A stretch of DNA of 64,000 nucleotides from Candidatus Saccharimonadota bacterium (GTDB lineage: Bacteria; Patescibacteriota; Saccharimonadia; Saccharimonadales; UBA10212), in the NCBI GenBank assembly GCA_016176605.1, contig JACOWW010000002.1, positions 336,968 to 400,967 of the forward strand, in the 5' to 3' direction. The notes under the pieces were generated by a model. The model was not told where the DNA came from. It saw only the letters and a list, made by a program, of their open reading frames with translations, and did no database searches. Shown in pieces: positions 1 through 7,079 of the stretch; positions within the stretch are counted from its first letter, which is position 1, and every line of letters starts with the position of its first letter. The translations under genes and the position numbers were made by a program.

Positions 1-817
1 GCAGTTCAGCCACCGCCCCGCCGAGCCCGCCGGCAATTTGTGCTTCTTCGGCGGTTATTACGTGGCGGGTCTTGGCGGCGCTATTCAATATCACTTCTTC
101 GTCCAGCGGTTTTATAGTCGAAATATGGACTACTTCGACGCTTATGTACTTGTGGGCCAGTAGTTTGGCAGTTTCCAGCGCCTGATAGGTCATTGTTCCG
201 GTTGCTACAATCGTCACATCCGTACCGGCCCTAAAGACATAACCTTTGCCTATTTCAAACGGCGTGTGCGGCGAGGTAAAAACCGGCGTTGCTTCGCGCG
301 CCAGACGCATATAATTCGGCCGCTTGTCAGCGGCCATGGCCAGCGTGGCTTTTTGGGCCTCGACGCTGTCGCAGGGCGCGATGACGACCATATTAGGCAG
401 CGCCCGCATCAGGGGGATGTCTTCCAGCATCTGGTGGGTAGCACCATCCGGGCCGACACTAACCCCGGCATGCGAGCCAATGATTTTTACCGGCCGGTCA
501 TTCAAGGCAATTGTAGTGCGGATTTGTTCCCAGTTGCGCCCGGGACTAAAGGCGGCATAGCTGGAAACGAACGGTATTTTACCCATGGCCGCCATACCAG
601 CAGCGACTGTTACCAGGTTTTGTTCGGCCACACCGACTTGTACGAACCTCTCAGGAAATTCTTCGGCGAATAGATGCATCTGAGTTGATTCTGTCAGGTC
701 GGCGCAGAGAGCCACCACATTTTTATTGCGCTTGCCAGCTTCCAGCAACCCCATACCAAACCCCTTTCGCAGGGAATCCTTTTCGCTCCAATCATGCTTA
801 AAGTGCATCTCAGGCAT
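1..817 (-). CDS. Transketolase, C-terminal subunit (truncated by window edge)
   Basis: Pyrimidine-binding and C-terminal part of a split, thiamine-diphosphate-dependent transketolase, which moves two-carbon ketol units between sugar phosphates in the pentose phosphate pathway. About 272 residues are visible and the C-terminus runs off the window. The segment GVAEQN (about residues 62-67) carries the Glu that activates the cofactor, and SYAAFS and the Gly-rich C-terminal domain (TAEEAQIAGGLGG) follow as in the family. The start is the ATG at 817, which lies in the 3' arm of a hairpin (815-835). It sits 93 nt downstream of the N-terminal subunit gene on the same strand, as usual for split transketolases. 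The call is secure; 1-deoxyxylulose synthase is less likely because the N-terminal half matches transketolase. Confidence 0.93.
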   Translation of the reverse strand, partial: MPEMHFKHDWSEKDSLRKGFGMGLLEAGKRNKNVVALCADLTESTQMHLFAEEFPERFVQVGVAEQNLVTVAAGMAAMGKIPFVSSYAAFSPGRNWEQIRTTIALNDRPVKIIGSHAGVSVGPDGATHQMLEDIPLMRALPNMVVIAPCDSVEAQKATLAMAADKRPNYMRLAREATPVFTSPHTPFEIGKGYVFRAGTDVTIVATGTMTYQALETAKLLAHKYISVEVVHISTIKPLDEEVILNSAAKTRHVITAEEAQIAGGLGGAVAEL

Positions 818-835
818 CGAAGGCTCCCTTCGATG
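815..835 (-). promoter_or_regulatory. Hairpin ending on the start codon of the transketolase C-subunit
   Basis: A 9-bp perfect stem (CATCGAAGG / CCTTCGATG) with a 3-nt loop. On the minus strand the last three bases of the 3' arm are the ATG of the transketolase C-subunit. If the hairpin forms in mRNA it hides the start codon. The upstream gap (836-910) is AT-rich low-complexity sequence of the type repeated at 45.6 kb. Confidence 0.5.
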
Positions 836-910
836 GAGAAACTAGAAAATAGGAAATAGTAAATAGTCGAGCTAATTCCTGATTTCTAATTACTAATTGC
901 TGGGCGCGGT

Positions 911-1777
911 TCATTGGTGTTCCGATCTGATTTTACCCTGCAGCGTCCGGAGTTCTTTTAGGGCCTTCATTGCCTCTTCGTGGCCGGGTGGTTTGCCATG
1001 CCAATGAAAGTCCTTTTCCATAAAATCAACACCTTTACCCGGAATGGTGTGGGCGATAATGACGACCGGTTTTTCGGTCACGGCTTTGGCCATTTCCACC
1101 GCGCTGATTATTGCCTCGATGTCATTGCCGTTAATATTTAATGCAAACCAGCCAAAAGCTTCCCATTTAGCCTTTAGACTTTCTAGAGGCATAACTGATT
1201 CGGTGGGGCCATCAATCTGGATATTGTTGCGATCTACGATAGCTATAAGATTGCCCGGATTATATTTAGCGGCCAGCATGACGGCTTCCCAGCTGTTACC
1301 TTCATCCAATTCACCATCGCTCGTAATTACATACACCCAGCGATTGCGTACGTCGTCCATTTTCAGCGCCAAAGCCATCCCTGTAGCCTGGGACAAGCCG
1401 GAACCGAGCGGACCGCTAGTAGTCTCCATGCCCGGTAGGCGCAAGCGTTCCGGATGCCCCTGCAACCTTGAGCCGAACTTGCGAAGGGTTAGCAGTTCAG
1501 CCTTTGGAAAATAACCGGCGTGGGCCATCGTCGCATAGCGTACCGGCACGCAGTGGCCATTGGAAAGAATTAAAATATCACGTCCATCCCAATCAGGATT
1601 TTTGGGGTCGTGCTTCAAGCTGTGAAAATAAAGAGCTGTAAAAATGTCGGCCAGTCCCAGCGGGCCAGCCGAATGTCCGCTGCCGGCCTGCTCCAGCATC
1701 TTAATGATATCCATCCGGATATCATTAGCTCTTTGCTCCAACTCTTTGATTGAATATTGGTGTGGCATATCGGTCAT
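911..1777 (-). CDS. Transketolase, N-terminal subunit
   Basis: Diphosphate-binding half of the split transketolase. Visible family motifs are the conserved SGHSAGPLG stretch near the N-terminus, GHPERLRLPGMETTSGPLGSG in the middle and the ThDP signature SDGELDEGNSWEAVMLA ... IVDRNNIQ that binds Mg and the diphosphate. The reading frame can be opened upstream to 1822, but a good promoter (-10 at 1788-1793) lies inside that extension. The start is therefore placed at ATG 1777 (MTDMPHQY); ATG 1768 is the alternative. This gives a leader of only a few nucleotides and no Shine-Dalgarno. It is divergent from the PaaX-like regulator, with an operator-like palindrome between them, and is followed by the C-subunit gene in an apparent operon. 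Confidence 0.93.
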   Translation of the reverse strand: MTDMPHQYSIKELEQRANDIRMDIIKMLEQAGSGHSAGPLGLADIFTALYFHSLKHDPKNPDWDGRDILILSNGHCVPVRYATMAHAGYFPKAELLTLRKFGSRLQGHPERLRLPGMETTSGPLGSGLSQATGMALALKMDDVRNRWVYVITSDGELDEGNSWEAVMLAAKYNPGNLIAIVDRNNIQIDGPTESVMPLESLKAKWEAFGWFALNINGNDIEAIISAVEMAKAVTEKPVVIIAHTIPGKGVDFMEKDFHWHGKPPGHEEAMKALKELRTLQGKIRSEHQ

Positions 1778-1787
1778 TTCGCTTATG

Positions 1788-1816
1788 ACTATACAAATAT
1801 TCTCCCATCTAATCAA
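1788..1816 (-). promoter_or_regulatory. Sigma-70-type promoter of the transketolase operon
   Basis: On the minus strand: -35 TTGATT (1816-1811), 17-bp spacer, -10 TATAGT (1793-1788). Transcription would begin near 1781, 4 nt before the ATG at 1777, so the mRNA would be nearly leaderless. The palindrome at 1831-1844 lies just upstream. Confidence 0.65.
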
Positions 1817-1830
1817 AACCACCCGCTTAA

Positions 1831-1844
1831 TCTACGATCGTACA
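1831..1844. promoter_or_regulatory. Palindromic operator candidate upstream of the PaaX-like regulator
   Basis: TCTACGATCGTACA contains the 10-bp perfect palindrome TACGATCGTA. It sits between the divergent transketolase and regulator genes, 15 bp upstream of the transketolase -35 and in the -35 region of the regulator. A longer copy follows the regulator gene at 2444-2459. This makes it a candidate autoregulatory site; binding is inferred. Confidence 0.5.
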
Positions 1845-1865
1845 TTTTAGTGTATGATTTTAGAT

Positions 1866-2435
1866 ATGGGTAAATACATTTGGCCACGGCAATTGGGCGA
1901 AGCAACCATTTGGTACCTCGAAATTTTGTCCGGCAAACGAAAGTTAAGTATAGATGCACTGATCGCCGAACAAATTCGCGATAATACAACTTTTCGACAC
2001 AATCGTGACAAAGCCAGACGCCGCATAGTCTACCTGGTCAATACTGGGCTGGTGAAAAAAAGTGGACGTTACCAAAATGCAGTTTATGAACTTACTGATA
2101 AGGGCCTAGAACGTTTGGAACAGTTATCTATGCAAAAATTAAGAGCAAGAGTAGATAGCTGGGATAGAAAATGGCGCCTGGTATTGTTTGACATTCCAGA
2201 ATCGGCCCGTCTGGCACGCGATCAAATAAGGCGACTTTTAAAGGAACTTGGGTTCCAACAATTGCAGCTAAGCGTTTGGGTCCACCCACTGCCGTGCTTA
2301 GAGTACTTCAAAGAAATTCAGCGAGCATATGGGATTGCAGACCATCTATTCATCGTCCAATCATCCGAAGTTAACATTCCACGCTCAATAGTTGCACACT
2401 TCCAGCGTCAATATCCGAAATTACATATAAAATAA
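1866..2435 (+). CDS. PaaX-like transcriptional regulator with a Cas2-fold C-terminal domain
   Basis: About 189 residues. The N-terminal half is a winged-helix region (RIVYLVNTGLVKKSGRYQNAVYELTDKGLERL), and the C-terminal half has the Cas2-like ferredoxin fold seen in PaaX proteins (WRLVLFDIPES ... LLKELGFQQLQLSVWVHP). Such genes are common in CPR genomes and are often mislabelled Cas2; there is no CRISPR array or other cas gene here. An ATG at 1854 also opens the frame, but TATGAT (1853-1858) overlaps it as a good -10 box, so ATG 1866 is preferred as a leaderless start. Palindromes with the core TACGATCGTA lie on both sides of the gene. The regulated targets probably include the divergent transketolase genes; this is inference. 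Confidence 0.75.
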   Translation: MGKYIWPRQLGEATIWYLEILSGKRKLSIDALIAEQIRDNTTFRHNRDKARRRIVYLVNTGLVKKSGRYQNAVYELTDKGLERLEQLSMQKLRARVDSWDRKWRLVLFDIPESARLARDQIRRLLKELGFQQLQLSVWVHPLPCLEYFKEIQRAYGIADHLFIVQSSEVNIPRSIVAHFQRQYPKLHIK

Positions 2436-2443
2436 CCTGCTCT

Positions 2444-2459
2444 ATCTACGATCGTAGAT
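2444..2459. promoter_or_regulatory. 16-bp perfect palindrome downstream of the PaaX-like gene
   Basis: ATCTACGATCGTAGAT is a perfect palindrome sharing 13 bases with the site at 1831-1844. It lies 9 nt after the regulator stop codon. It could be a second operator or part of a short bidirectional terminator; there is no run of T after it, so operator is preferred. Confidence 0.5.
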
Positions 2460-2485
2460 TTATTAGGTTATTTATTTAATGTGCG

Positions 2486-3130
2486 TTAGGTGGTGCCGGT
2501 TTCGTCGGCTATCCTCTGCAGGACGCGAAACGCCCGCTCAGGTTCTTTGGCTTCCTGGATAAAGCCCCCGACGTTAAATACATCCACACCACCGGCCGCC
2601 AGCTGTGAAATATTTTGCTGGTTAATGCCGCCGTCCCAGCCAATTTCTATTTCCGGTTTATGGTTTTTTATAAAATGGATTTTCCGTAGTAAGTCAAGGT
2701 TGGCATGGCCGCCGTATTGGCCCAAGTTACCGCTAAAAATCAATACGTGATCTATTTTTTGCAGCGCCCCGGCAATAGTTTCCGGCCTGGTTTTTGGCAA
2801 CAAGGCCACACCTACCTTGACGCCGCGTCTGTGGCAATGGTTTTCAAAAACCTCAAAGTTGCCCTTGGCCTCGGCATGGACGATTACTACGTTAGGCTGG
2901 TGCTCCAAAATTTCTTGTACAGCCGGGAAAGGATCTTCGTACATAAGATGAAAATCGGCCTTTAGGCCGACCGGCCACCAAGCCTGCTTTGGTTTCACGG
3001 TCTGGTGGGACGTGAACTTGCCGTCGGTCAGGTCAATTTGGATGCGGTGCGCAAAGTGCGCCACTTTTTCTACCTGTCGGCGATACTCATCTTCGTCACT
3101 GGCTAATATTGATGGGCAAATTATTGGCAT
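2486..3130 (-). CDS. rpe: Ribulose-phosphate 3-epimerase family protein
   Basis: A TIM-barrel epimerase of 214 residues, the usual length, interconverting ribulose 5-phosphate and xylulose 5-phosphate. Family motifs are CPSILASD at the N-terminus, DFHLMYEDP (metal His), GWDGGIN (metal Asp) and VDVFNVGGFI near the phosphate site. The first metal motif reads QIDLTDG where the family normally has HxDVMDG, so one expected His ligand is Gln. The remaining ligands (Asp, His, Asp) are present. The gene starts 2 nt after the rpiB stop, so the two are co-transcribed and probably translationally coupled. The substitution leaves some doubt about metal use or exact substrate. Confidence 0.88.
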   Translation of the reverse strand: MPIICPSILASDEDEYRRQVEKVAHFAHRIQIDLTDGKFTSHQTVKPKQAWWPVGLKADFHLMYEDPFPAVQEILEHQPNVVIVHAEAKGNFEVFENHCHRRGVKVGVALLPKTRPETIAGALQKIDHVLIFSGNLGQYGGHANLDLLRKIHFIKNHKPEIEIGWDGGINQQNISQLAAGGVDVFNVGGFIQEAKEPERAFRVLQRIADETGTT

Positions 3131-3132
3131 AG

Positions 3133-3624
3133 TTATCTTTCGTCAAGTTTTTGGTTACGCCGCTGGTGGCGGTTTTCGCCGGAAAAAGGCGTTTCCAGCC
3201 ATAGCTTTACTACGTTTTTAATATCTTCAAGGCTGACAAAGCTGGCGCCCAAGCTCAGCATATTGGAATCGTTATGCGTTCTGCTCAAGCGGATGACTTC
3301 CAGCGGGTCGTGACTGGTCCGGCCGTGGGCATCCACCACCTTGCGAGCCACTGCCGGACCGTAATAGACCGCGCAGCGCACACCTTTTACGCGATTGGCG
3401 GCCATGGCTTCGCCCTGGCCGCTGCGGCCAATGATAATACCTCGCTCACAGCCGCCGTTGGCAACGGTTTTAGCGGCCGGGAAGATAAAATCTGGATAAT
3501 CGTCATTAGGTTTTAAACTGACCGGGCCAAAATTATGGCATTTATGGCCGAGTGATTCTAAAAAGGCCTCCAGCTCTTTTAGCTGTTCAAAGCCGGCATG
3601 GTCGGTCGCCAGCGCCAAAGTCAT
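3133..3624 (-). CDS. rpiB: Ribose-5-phosphate isomerase B
   Basis: RpiB/LacAB family, 163 residues, interconverting ribose 5-phosphate and ribulose 5-phosphate. The N-terminal LALATDHAGFEQL and central GRSGQGEAMAANRVKGVRCA motifs are clear. The E. coli-type catalytic Cys (CGTGIG) is replaced, and a Glu sits three residues later in GQGEAMAANR. This matches the mycobacterial-type enzyme, in which Glu is the base. DAHGRTSHDPLEVIRLSRTHNDSNMLSLG contains the other conserved His, Arg and Asn residues. The C-terminus has a basic tail. First gene of the rpiB-rpe pair; its upstream region is filled with low-complexity repeats. Confidence 0.92.
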   Translation of the reverse strand: MTLALATDHAGFEQLKELEAFLESLGHKCHNFGPVSLKPNDDYPDFIFPAAKTVANGGCERGIIIGRSGQGEAMAANRVKGVRCAVYYGPAVARKVVDAHGRTSHDPLEVIRLSRTHNDSNMLSLGASFVSLEDIKNVVKLWLETPFSGENRHQRRNQKLDER

Positions 3625-3639
3625 AGCGCGCCTCTGGCG

Positions 3640-3760
3640 CCATTAACCATTTTCCTTTTACCTTTTACCATACATTTACCATTAGCCATTAACCATTGAC
3701 TGTCATGGATAACGGTAAACGGATAACGCACGGTGAACGGTAAACGGTAAACAGTAAACA
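3640..3760. repeat. Low-complexity intergenic repeat cluster (TTACCATT / GGTAAACGG type)
   Basis: Imperfect short repeats of ACCATTA/TTACC and GGATAACGG/GGTAAACGG fill the gap between gapA and rpiB. The block CATACATTTACCATTAGCC recurs near 50,420 and in reverse near 30,220. The block GTAAACGGATAACGCACGG recurs in reverse near 30,140. These are members of a dispersed intergenic repeat family. Confidence 0.75.
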
Positions 3761-3761
3761 T

Positions 3762-5048
3762 TTAAAACCTGTGGATGCCGTCAATGTTTTTACCGCTACC
3801 AAACGGATCATCGCTTGGTTTAGATACAGCCGGCGGCCGATTAGGAATCAAGGGGGTCTCCTCAGGAGAAACCGGTGGGTTCTCGGGTGAGGGAGGTTTA
3901 TCTTCTTTTGGCTCTTCCAGTAAACTATCGTGTGGCGGTTCAAGCAGAGGTTCTTCCTCTTTTTTTTCAGGTCCTTTATCGTCTGTTCCCTGTGGGCGTG
4001 CTTCTGCTTGTGGTGTCTGCTCAGTTTTTGGCAGTTGGCGCGCCACATCAGCCGTCAGCTCTACCAGCCGGTTGCAGTAGCCCCATTCATTGTCATACCA
4101 GGCCACGACTTTCACAAAGTTGCCTGTTACGACGTGCGTCAGCTCCAAATCAACAATGGCCGAATGGCTATTGCCAATATAGTCGGTACTGACCAGCGGT
4201 TCTTCGCTGACGGCCAAAATGCCCTGGAAATAAGGCTCGGCAGCAGCTTTTTTAAAAGCTTCGTTGACTTCATTAACTGTCGTATCTTTTTTTACTAAGA
4301 CAGACATATCGATTAGCGAGACTACGGGGGTAGGCACCCGGATGCTCAAGCCCTCAAATATGCCTTCTACAACTGGTAAAGCCTGGGCCACGGAAATCGA
4401 GGCGCCAGTGGTTGTCGGGACGATGTTACTGGCCGCGTTGCGGGCTTCGCGGAGGTCCTTGGCCGGCGCGTCCTGCAGGCGCTGGCTGGCCGTATAGCTA
4501 TGAATTGTCGTCATCATGGCTTTTTCGATGCCAAAATTTTCTTCCAAAACGGCCATCACTGGCGCTACGCAGTTTGTGGTACAGGAGCCGTTATTAATTA
4601 CTTCGCCGGCTGTTTCGATGGCTTCTTCGTTGACCCCCAAAACAACTGTGGCCGAGCCATCGCCTTTGGCCGGCGCGCTGATTATTATTTTCTTGGCGCC
4701 GGCATCAATATGCACTTTGGCTTTCTCTGGGTCCACAAACAGACCAGTAGATTCAATGACGATGTCGACACCCAGGTCTTTCCACGGCAAAGCCGCCGGA
4801 TCCTTTTCGGCCAAGACTTTAATTTTCTGGTCTTCAACAAGTAGATTTTGTTCGTCAAAACCGACTTTGCGGTGGTATTCACCATAGTTACTGTCATGTT
4901 TTAGCAGATGCGCTAATGTCTTAGTGTCGCTCAGGTCATTAACAGCTACGATTTCTAGGTCCGGTCGCTCAAAAGCGATTTTAAAAGCGTTGCGGCCAAT
5001 CCTTCCGAAGCCATTTATTGCGATCTTGGTTTTGTTCACGGAAGCCAC
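3762..5048 (-). CDS. gapA: Glyceraldehyde-3-phosphate dehydrogenase with a long Pro/Glu-rich C-terminal tail
   Basis: NAD-dependent GAPDH. Residues 1 to about 335 are a normal enzyme: NGFGRIGR nucleotide-binding motif, VNDLSD (an Asp suited to NAD), catalytic Cys in NNGSCTTNC, HSYTASQRLQD, the GLSIRVPTPVVSLIDM motif and WYDNEWGY. About 95 extra residues follow, rich in Pro, Glu, Lys and Asp, without Cys, and end in an FGSGKNIDGIHRF-like aromatic patch. The tail is predicted disordered and differs from the Cys-pair CP12-type tail of plant GapB. Start is GTG at 5048; a second GTG at 5039 is possible. A sigma-70 promoter lies at 5159-5187 with a hairpin leader in between. Confidence 0.93.
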   Translation of the reverse strand: MASVNKTKIAINGFGRIGRNAFKIAFERPDLEIVAVNDLSDTKTLAHLLKHDSNYGEYHRKVGFDEQNLLVEDQKIKVLAEKDPAALPWKDLGVDIVIESTGLFVDPEKAKVHIDAGAKKIIISAPAKGDGSATVVLGVNEEAIETAGEVINNGSCTTNCVAPVMAVLEENFGIEKAMMTTIHSYTASQRLQDAPAKDLREARNAASNIVPTTTGASISVAQALPVVEGIFEGLSIRVPTPVVSLIDMSVLVKKDTTVNEVNEAFKKAAAEPYFQGILAVSEEPLVSTDYIGNSHSAIVDLELTHVVTGNFVKVVAWYDNEWGYCNRLVELTADVARQLPKTEQTPQAEARPQGTDDKGPEKKEEEPLLEPPHDSLLEEPKEDKPPSPENPPVSPEETPLIPNRPPAVSKPSDDPFGSGKNIDGIHRF

Positions 5049-5074
5049 ACCCTTCAGTTATTGCTAATGCTTCG

Positions 5075-5187
5075 CCCCGTTTTAAAACCTGAGTGGAGAA
5101 GAGGGAGAATATCCCTATTTCGAAACATAAAGTTTTAGTGCGGGGTTTATCTTTGATTATTGTACGAGCTAATGCTTAACGGTGCAA
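5075..5187 (-). promoter_or_regulatory. gapA promoter and hairpin leader
   Basis: Minus strand -35 TTGCAC (5187-5182), 17-bp spacer, -10 TACAAT (5164-5159). The predicted transcript has about 100 nt before the GTG. In this leader CCCCGCACTAAAAC (5145-5132) can pair with GTTTTAAAACGGGG (5088-5075). The motif GCATTAGC occurs twice, once in the promoter spacer and once near the end of the leader. This is one of the few long leaders in the window, suggesting post-transcriptional control. Confidence 0.55.
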
Positions 5188-5190
5188 CAG

Positions 5191-5781
5191 TTACCGATTT
5201 ACTTCCTTACCCTGGAACTCTGGCAGATTAATCAGCCCTTCAAGGCTGTCGGCTTTTTCAAAAACATCCATGCTTTCACCTAGGTATCCTGATTTAGTAA
5301 TCACAAAGTTCTTGGCATCATCAAAAGCGAGTTCTTTCAAGGTTATTTTTTCACCGATATCCAGTTGCGGCTTAGCTGTTTTGCGACCGTCCCACGCTAT
5401 ATAAAAATATATGAACCACTCTAATTTAGAGTGCGGTTGCGTGACATTAACCAGTTTCCAATTCGCAAAATCATAGCCAGTCTCTTCTTTGACTTCCCGT
5501 TTAGCTGCCGACAGCGTGCTGTCTTCGTCAGCATCAACCCGTCCGCCGGGAAAACTAAGCCGCGTCCCACTATGTGGTTGCTCATCTTCAATCGTTAATA
5601 TCTTGTCGACTATAATCGGAATGACTGTAACCGTATCGGGCCTTTTGAGCATCTCGAAAGTGTGTTCTGAGCCATCAAACATTTTTTGGGGCCACTGATA
5701 AACATCAAAAATCTTACCTTTAAAGACGCACTCCGCGCTGTCTGGAATTAAAACAGCGTCTTTAGGGACAAGTTTTTTCAT
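5191..5781 (-). CDS. Nudix hydrolase (ADP-ribose pyrophosphatase-like)
   Basis: A 196-residue protein with a slightly extended Nudix box around GGRVDADEDSTLSAAKREVK followed by EETGYD. The REVKEETG half is canonical, while the first half carries about one extra residue before the conserved acidic position. N-terminal strands (VFKGKIFDVYQWPQKMFDG) resemble ADP-sugar and ADP-ribose pyrophosphatases. The gene overlaps the pyrophosphatase stop by one base (ATGA), so the pair is coupled. A role in nucleotide-sugar or ADP-ribose clean-up is likely; substrate unknown. Confidence 0.85.
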   Translation of the reverse strand: MKKLVPKDAVLIPDSAECVFKGKIFDVYQWPQKMFDGSEHTFEMLKRPDTVTVIPIIVDKILTIEDEQPHSGTRLSFPGGRVDADEDSTLSAAKREVKEETGYDFANWKLVNVTQPHSKLEWFIYFYIAWDGRKTAKPQLDIGEKITLKELAFDDAKNFVITKSGYLGESMDVFEKADSLEGLINLPEFQGKEVNR

Positions 5782-6323
5782 CAGGAATTTTTGGCACGGG
5801 CGATGGATTCTTGGATGACTTTTTTGGCTTCAACGGCGTCGCCCCAGCCTTTGAACTCAACCTTGACTCCTTGCCAGTTGTTTTTCCAATCTTTGTAGTG
5901 GGCATAAAATTGTTCAACGACTTTCTTCAGGTTTACACCCTTGTCCGATAAATCAGATAAGTCGTGCAGATGGTCTTTGCTGATATCGTTGGCAGGCACT
6001 AAAATCAACTTTTCATCGCCTTCTCCCTCGTCAACCATAAACAGAACGCCAATCGGCCGGGCCGGTACTACCGCGCCGTGCACCACCGGCTCGTCAATCA
6101 ACAACAGGCCGTCCAGCGGGTCCCCGTCCTCGCAAAGCGTGCCCGGAATATAGCCATAGTCGGTCGGGTAGGTAGCAGTTGTGCCATTTACCCTGTCCAG
6201 CGTCAGCTTCCCGGTATTTTTATCGAATTCATATTTGTTGCGCCCACCGCCTCTTTGAATTTCAATAATCAGGTTGACTACATCCGGCGGATTTTCACCT
6301 GCCGTAACTTCTTGGTATGCCAT
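5781..6323 (-). CDS. ppa: Inorganic pyrophosphatase
   Basis: Family I soluble pyrophosphatase, 180 residues, hydrolysing PPi released by biosynthetic reactions. The signature EDGDPLDGLLL holds the Mg-binding Asp residues. YEFDKNTGKLTLDRV, YPTDYGYIPGT and the C-terminal HYKDWKN motif fit the family. It overlaps the downstream Nudix gene by one base. Divergent from the GDPD gene, with an intergenic of 64 bp. Confidence 0.95.
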   Translation of the reverse strand: MAYQEVTAGENPPDVVNLIIEIQRGGGRNKYEFDKNTGKLTLDRVNGTTATYPTDYGYIPGTLCEDGDPLDGLLLIDEPVVHGAVVPARPIGVLFMVDEGEGDEKLILVPANDISKDHLHDLSDLSDKGVNLKKVVEQFYAHYKDWKNNWQGVKVEFKGWGDAVEAKKVIQESIARAKNS

Positions 6324-6374
6324 AATGTCCCTTGCTATTTTCTGGTTAATAATTCTTGTTTTCTAGCCATATTG

Positions 6375-6380
6375 TACTAT
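6375..6380 (+). promoter_or_regulatory. -10 box of the GDPD gene (leaderless)
   Basis: TACTAT ends 7 nt before the ATG at 6388, so the transcript should begin at or next to the start codon. No Shine-Dalgarno is present. No convincing -35 was found. Confidence 0.45.
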
Positions 6381-6387
6381 ATGAATA

Positions 6388-6972
6388 ATGATTATTATCG
6401 GCCATCGCGGCGCCCGCGGGCTGGCGCCAGAAAATACGCTGGCCAGTATCAATAAGGCGCTTGAGTTCAAAGTTGATTGGGTTGAGTTCGACGTCCGGGT
6501 AAACAACAAAGGAATCCCTGTTCTTTGTCACCCAAAAAGAATAAAAAATGGACTAACAACTTTAGAGCAAGCGTTAGCGGCAGTTAATGGCCGCGTCCCG
6601 ATATATATTGAGGTCAAACGGAAAGTCAATCTAAATCCGATAATTAAGTTACTGAAAAATTATCGCTACGATTATTTACTGGCATCAAAAAGCCAAAAGA
6701 CGCTGCTACAGCTGCATAAAAACCTCCCGGCTGTACCTAAAATCGTCATTGAACCTTGGTCTGGTATCCGCGCCACTGCGCGAGCCAAACAGTTAAACAC
6801 CGAGTTTATAGCCATGAACCAGTCATTTTTATGGTCCGGCTTTATTGCCAGTATGAAAGACCGTGGTTATGAACTTTACACCTACACGCTAAACAATCCC
6901 AAAAAAGCCAAGCGCTGGGCCAAGCACGGTTTGGCTGGCGTAATTACCGATTTTCCTGACCGCTTTAAGTAA
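6388..6972 (+). CDS. Glycerophosphodiester phosphodiesterase
   Basis: GDPD family, 194 residues, a compact version of the usual 240 or so. The N-terminus has IIGHRGARGLAPENT with the catalytic His and Glu-Asn, followed by VDWVEFDVRV (ExD metal ligands) and VLCHPKR (second catalytic His). YIEVKR and the C-terminal YTYTLNNPKKAKRW and GVITDFPD complete the TIM barrel. It hydrolyses glycerophosphodiesters to glycerol 3-phosphate and an alcohol. No signal peptide, so cytoplasmic. The -10 box placement implies leaderless translation. Confidence 0.9.
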   Translation: MIIIGHRGARGLAPENTLASINKALEFKVDWVEFDVRVNNKGIPVLCHPKRIKNGLTTLEQALAAVNGRVPIYIEVKRKVNLNPIIKLLKNYRYDYLLASKSQKTLLQLHKNLPAVPKIVIEPWSGIRATARAKQLNTEFIAMNQSFLWSGFIASMKDRGYELYTYTLNNPKKAKRWAKHGLAGVITDFPDRFK

Positions 6973-7050
6973 CCTTGGTATTTTGTTGGCCAAGGGAAAG
7001 GTAGTAGCCGCGGTCCTACCAAGTGGGATTGGACTTACTCCAAAGCGGCG

Positions 7051-7079
7051 TTGAAGGAAAACCGTAGGTTGTTCTTCAA
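7051..7079. repeat. Hairpin repeat at the trxB stop codon
   Basis: TTGAAGGAAAACC, loop GTA, GGTTGTTCTTCAA. The 18-base core GGAAAACCGTAGGTTGTT occurs again at 39370-39387, where the flanking stem bases differ but still pair. It overlaps the TGA stop of trxB on the minus strand. It may work as a 3'-end stabiliser or terminator, but there is no T tract. Confidence 0.5.

Noticed and set aside
1866-2435. Cas2 endonuclease
   Set aside because: The C-terminal half has a Cas2-like fold, but an N-terminal winged helix is fused to it, there is no CRISPR array and no cas1, and the gene is flanked by operator-like palindromes. PaaX-like regulator fits better.
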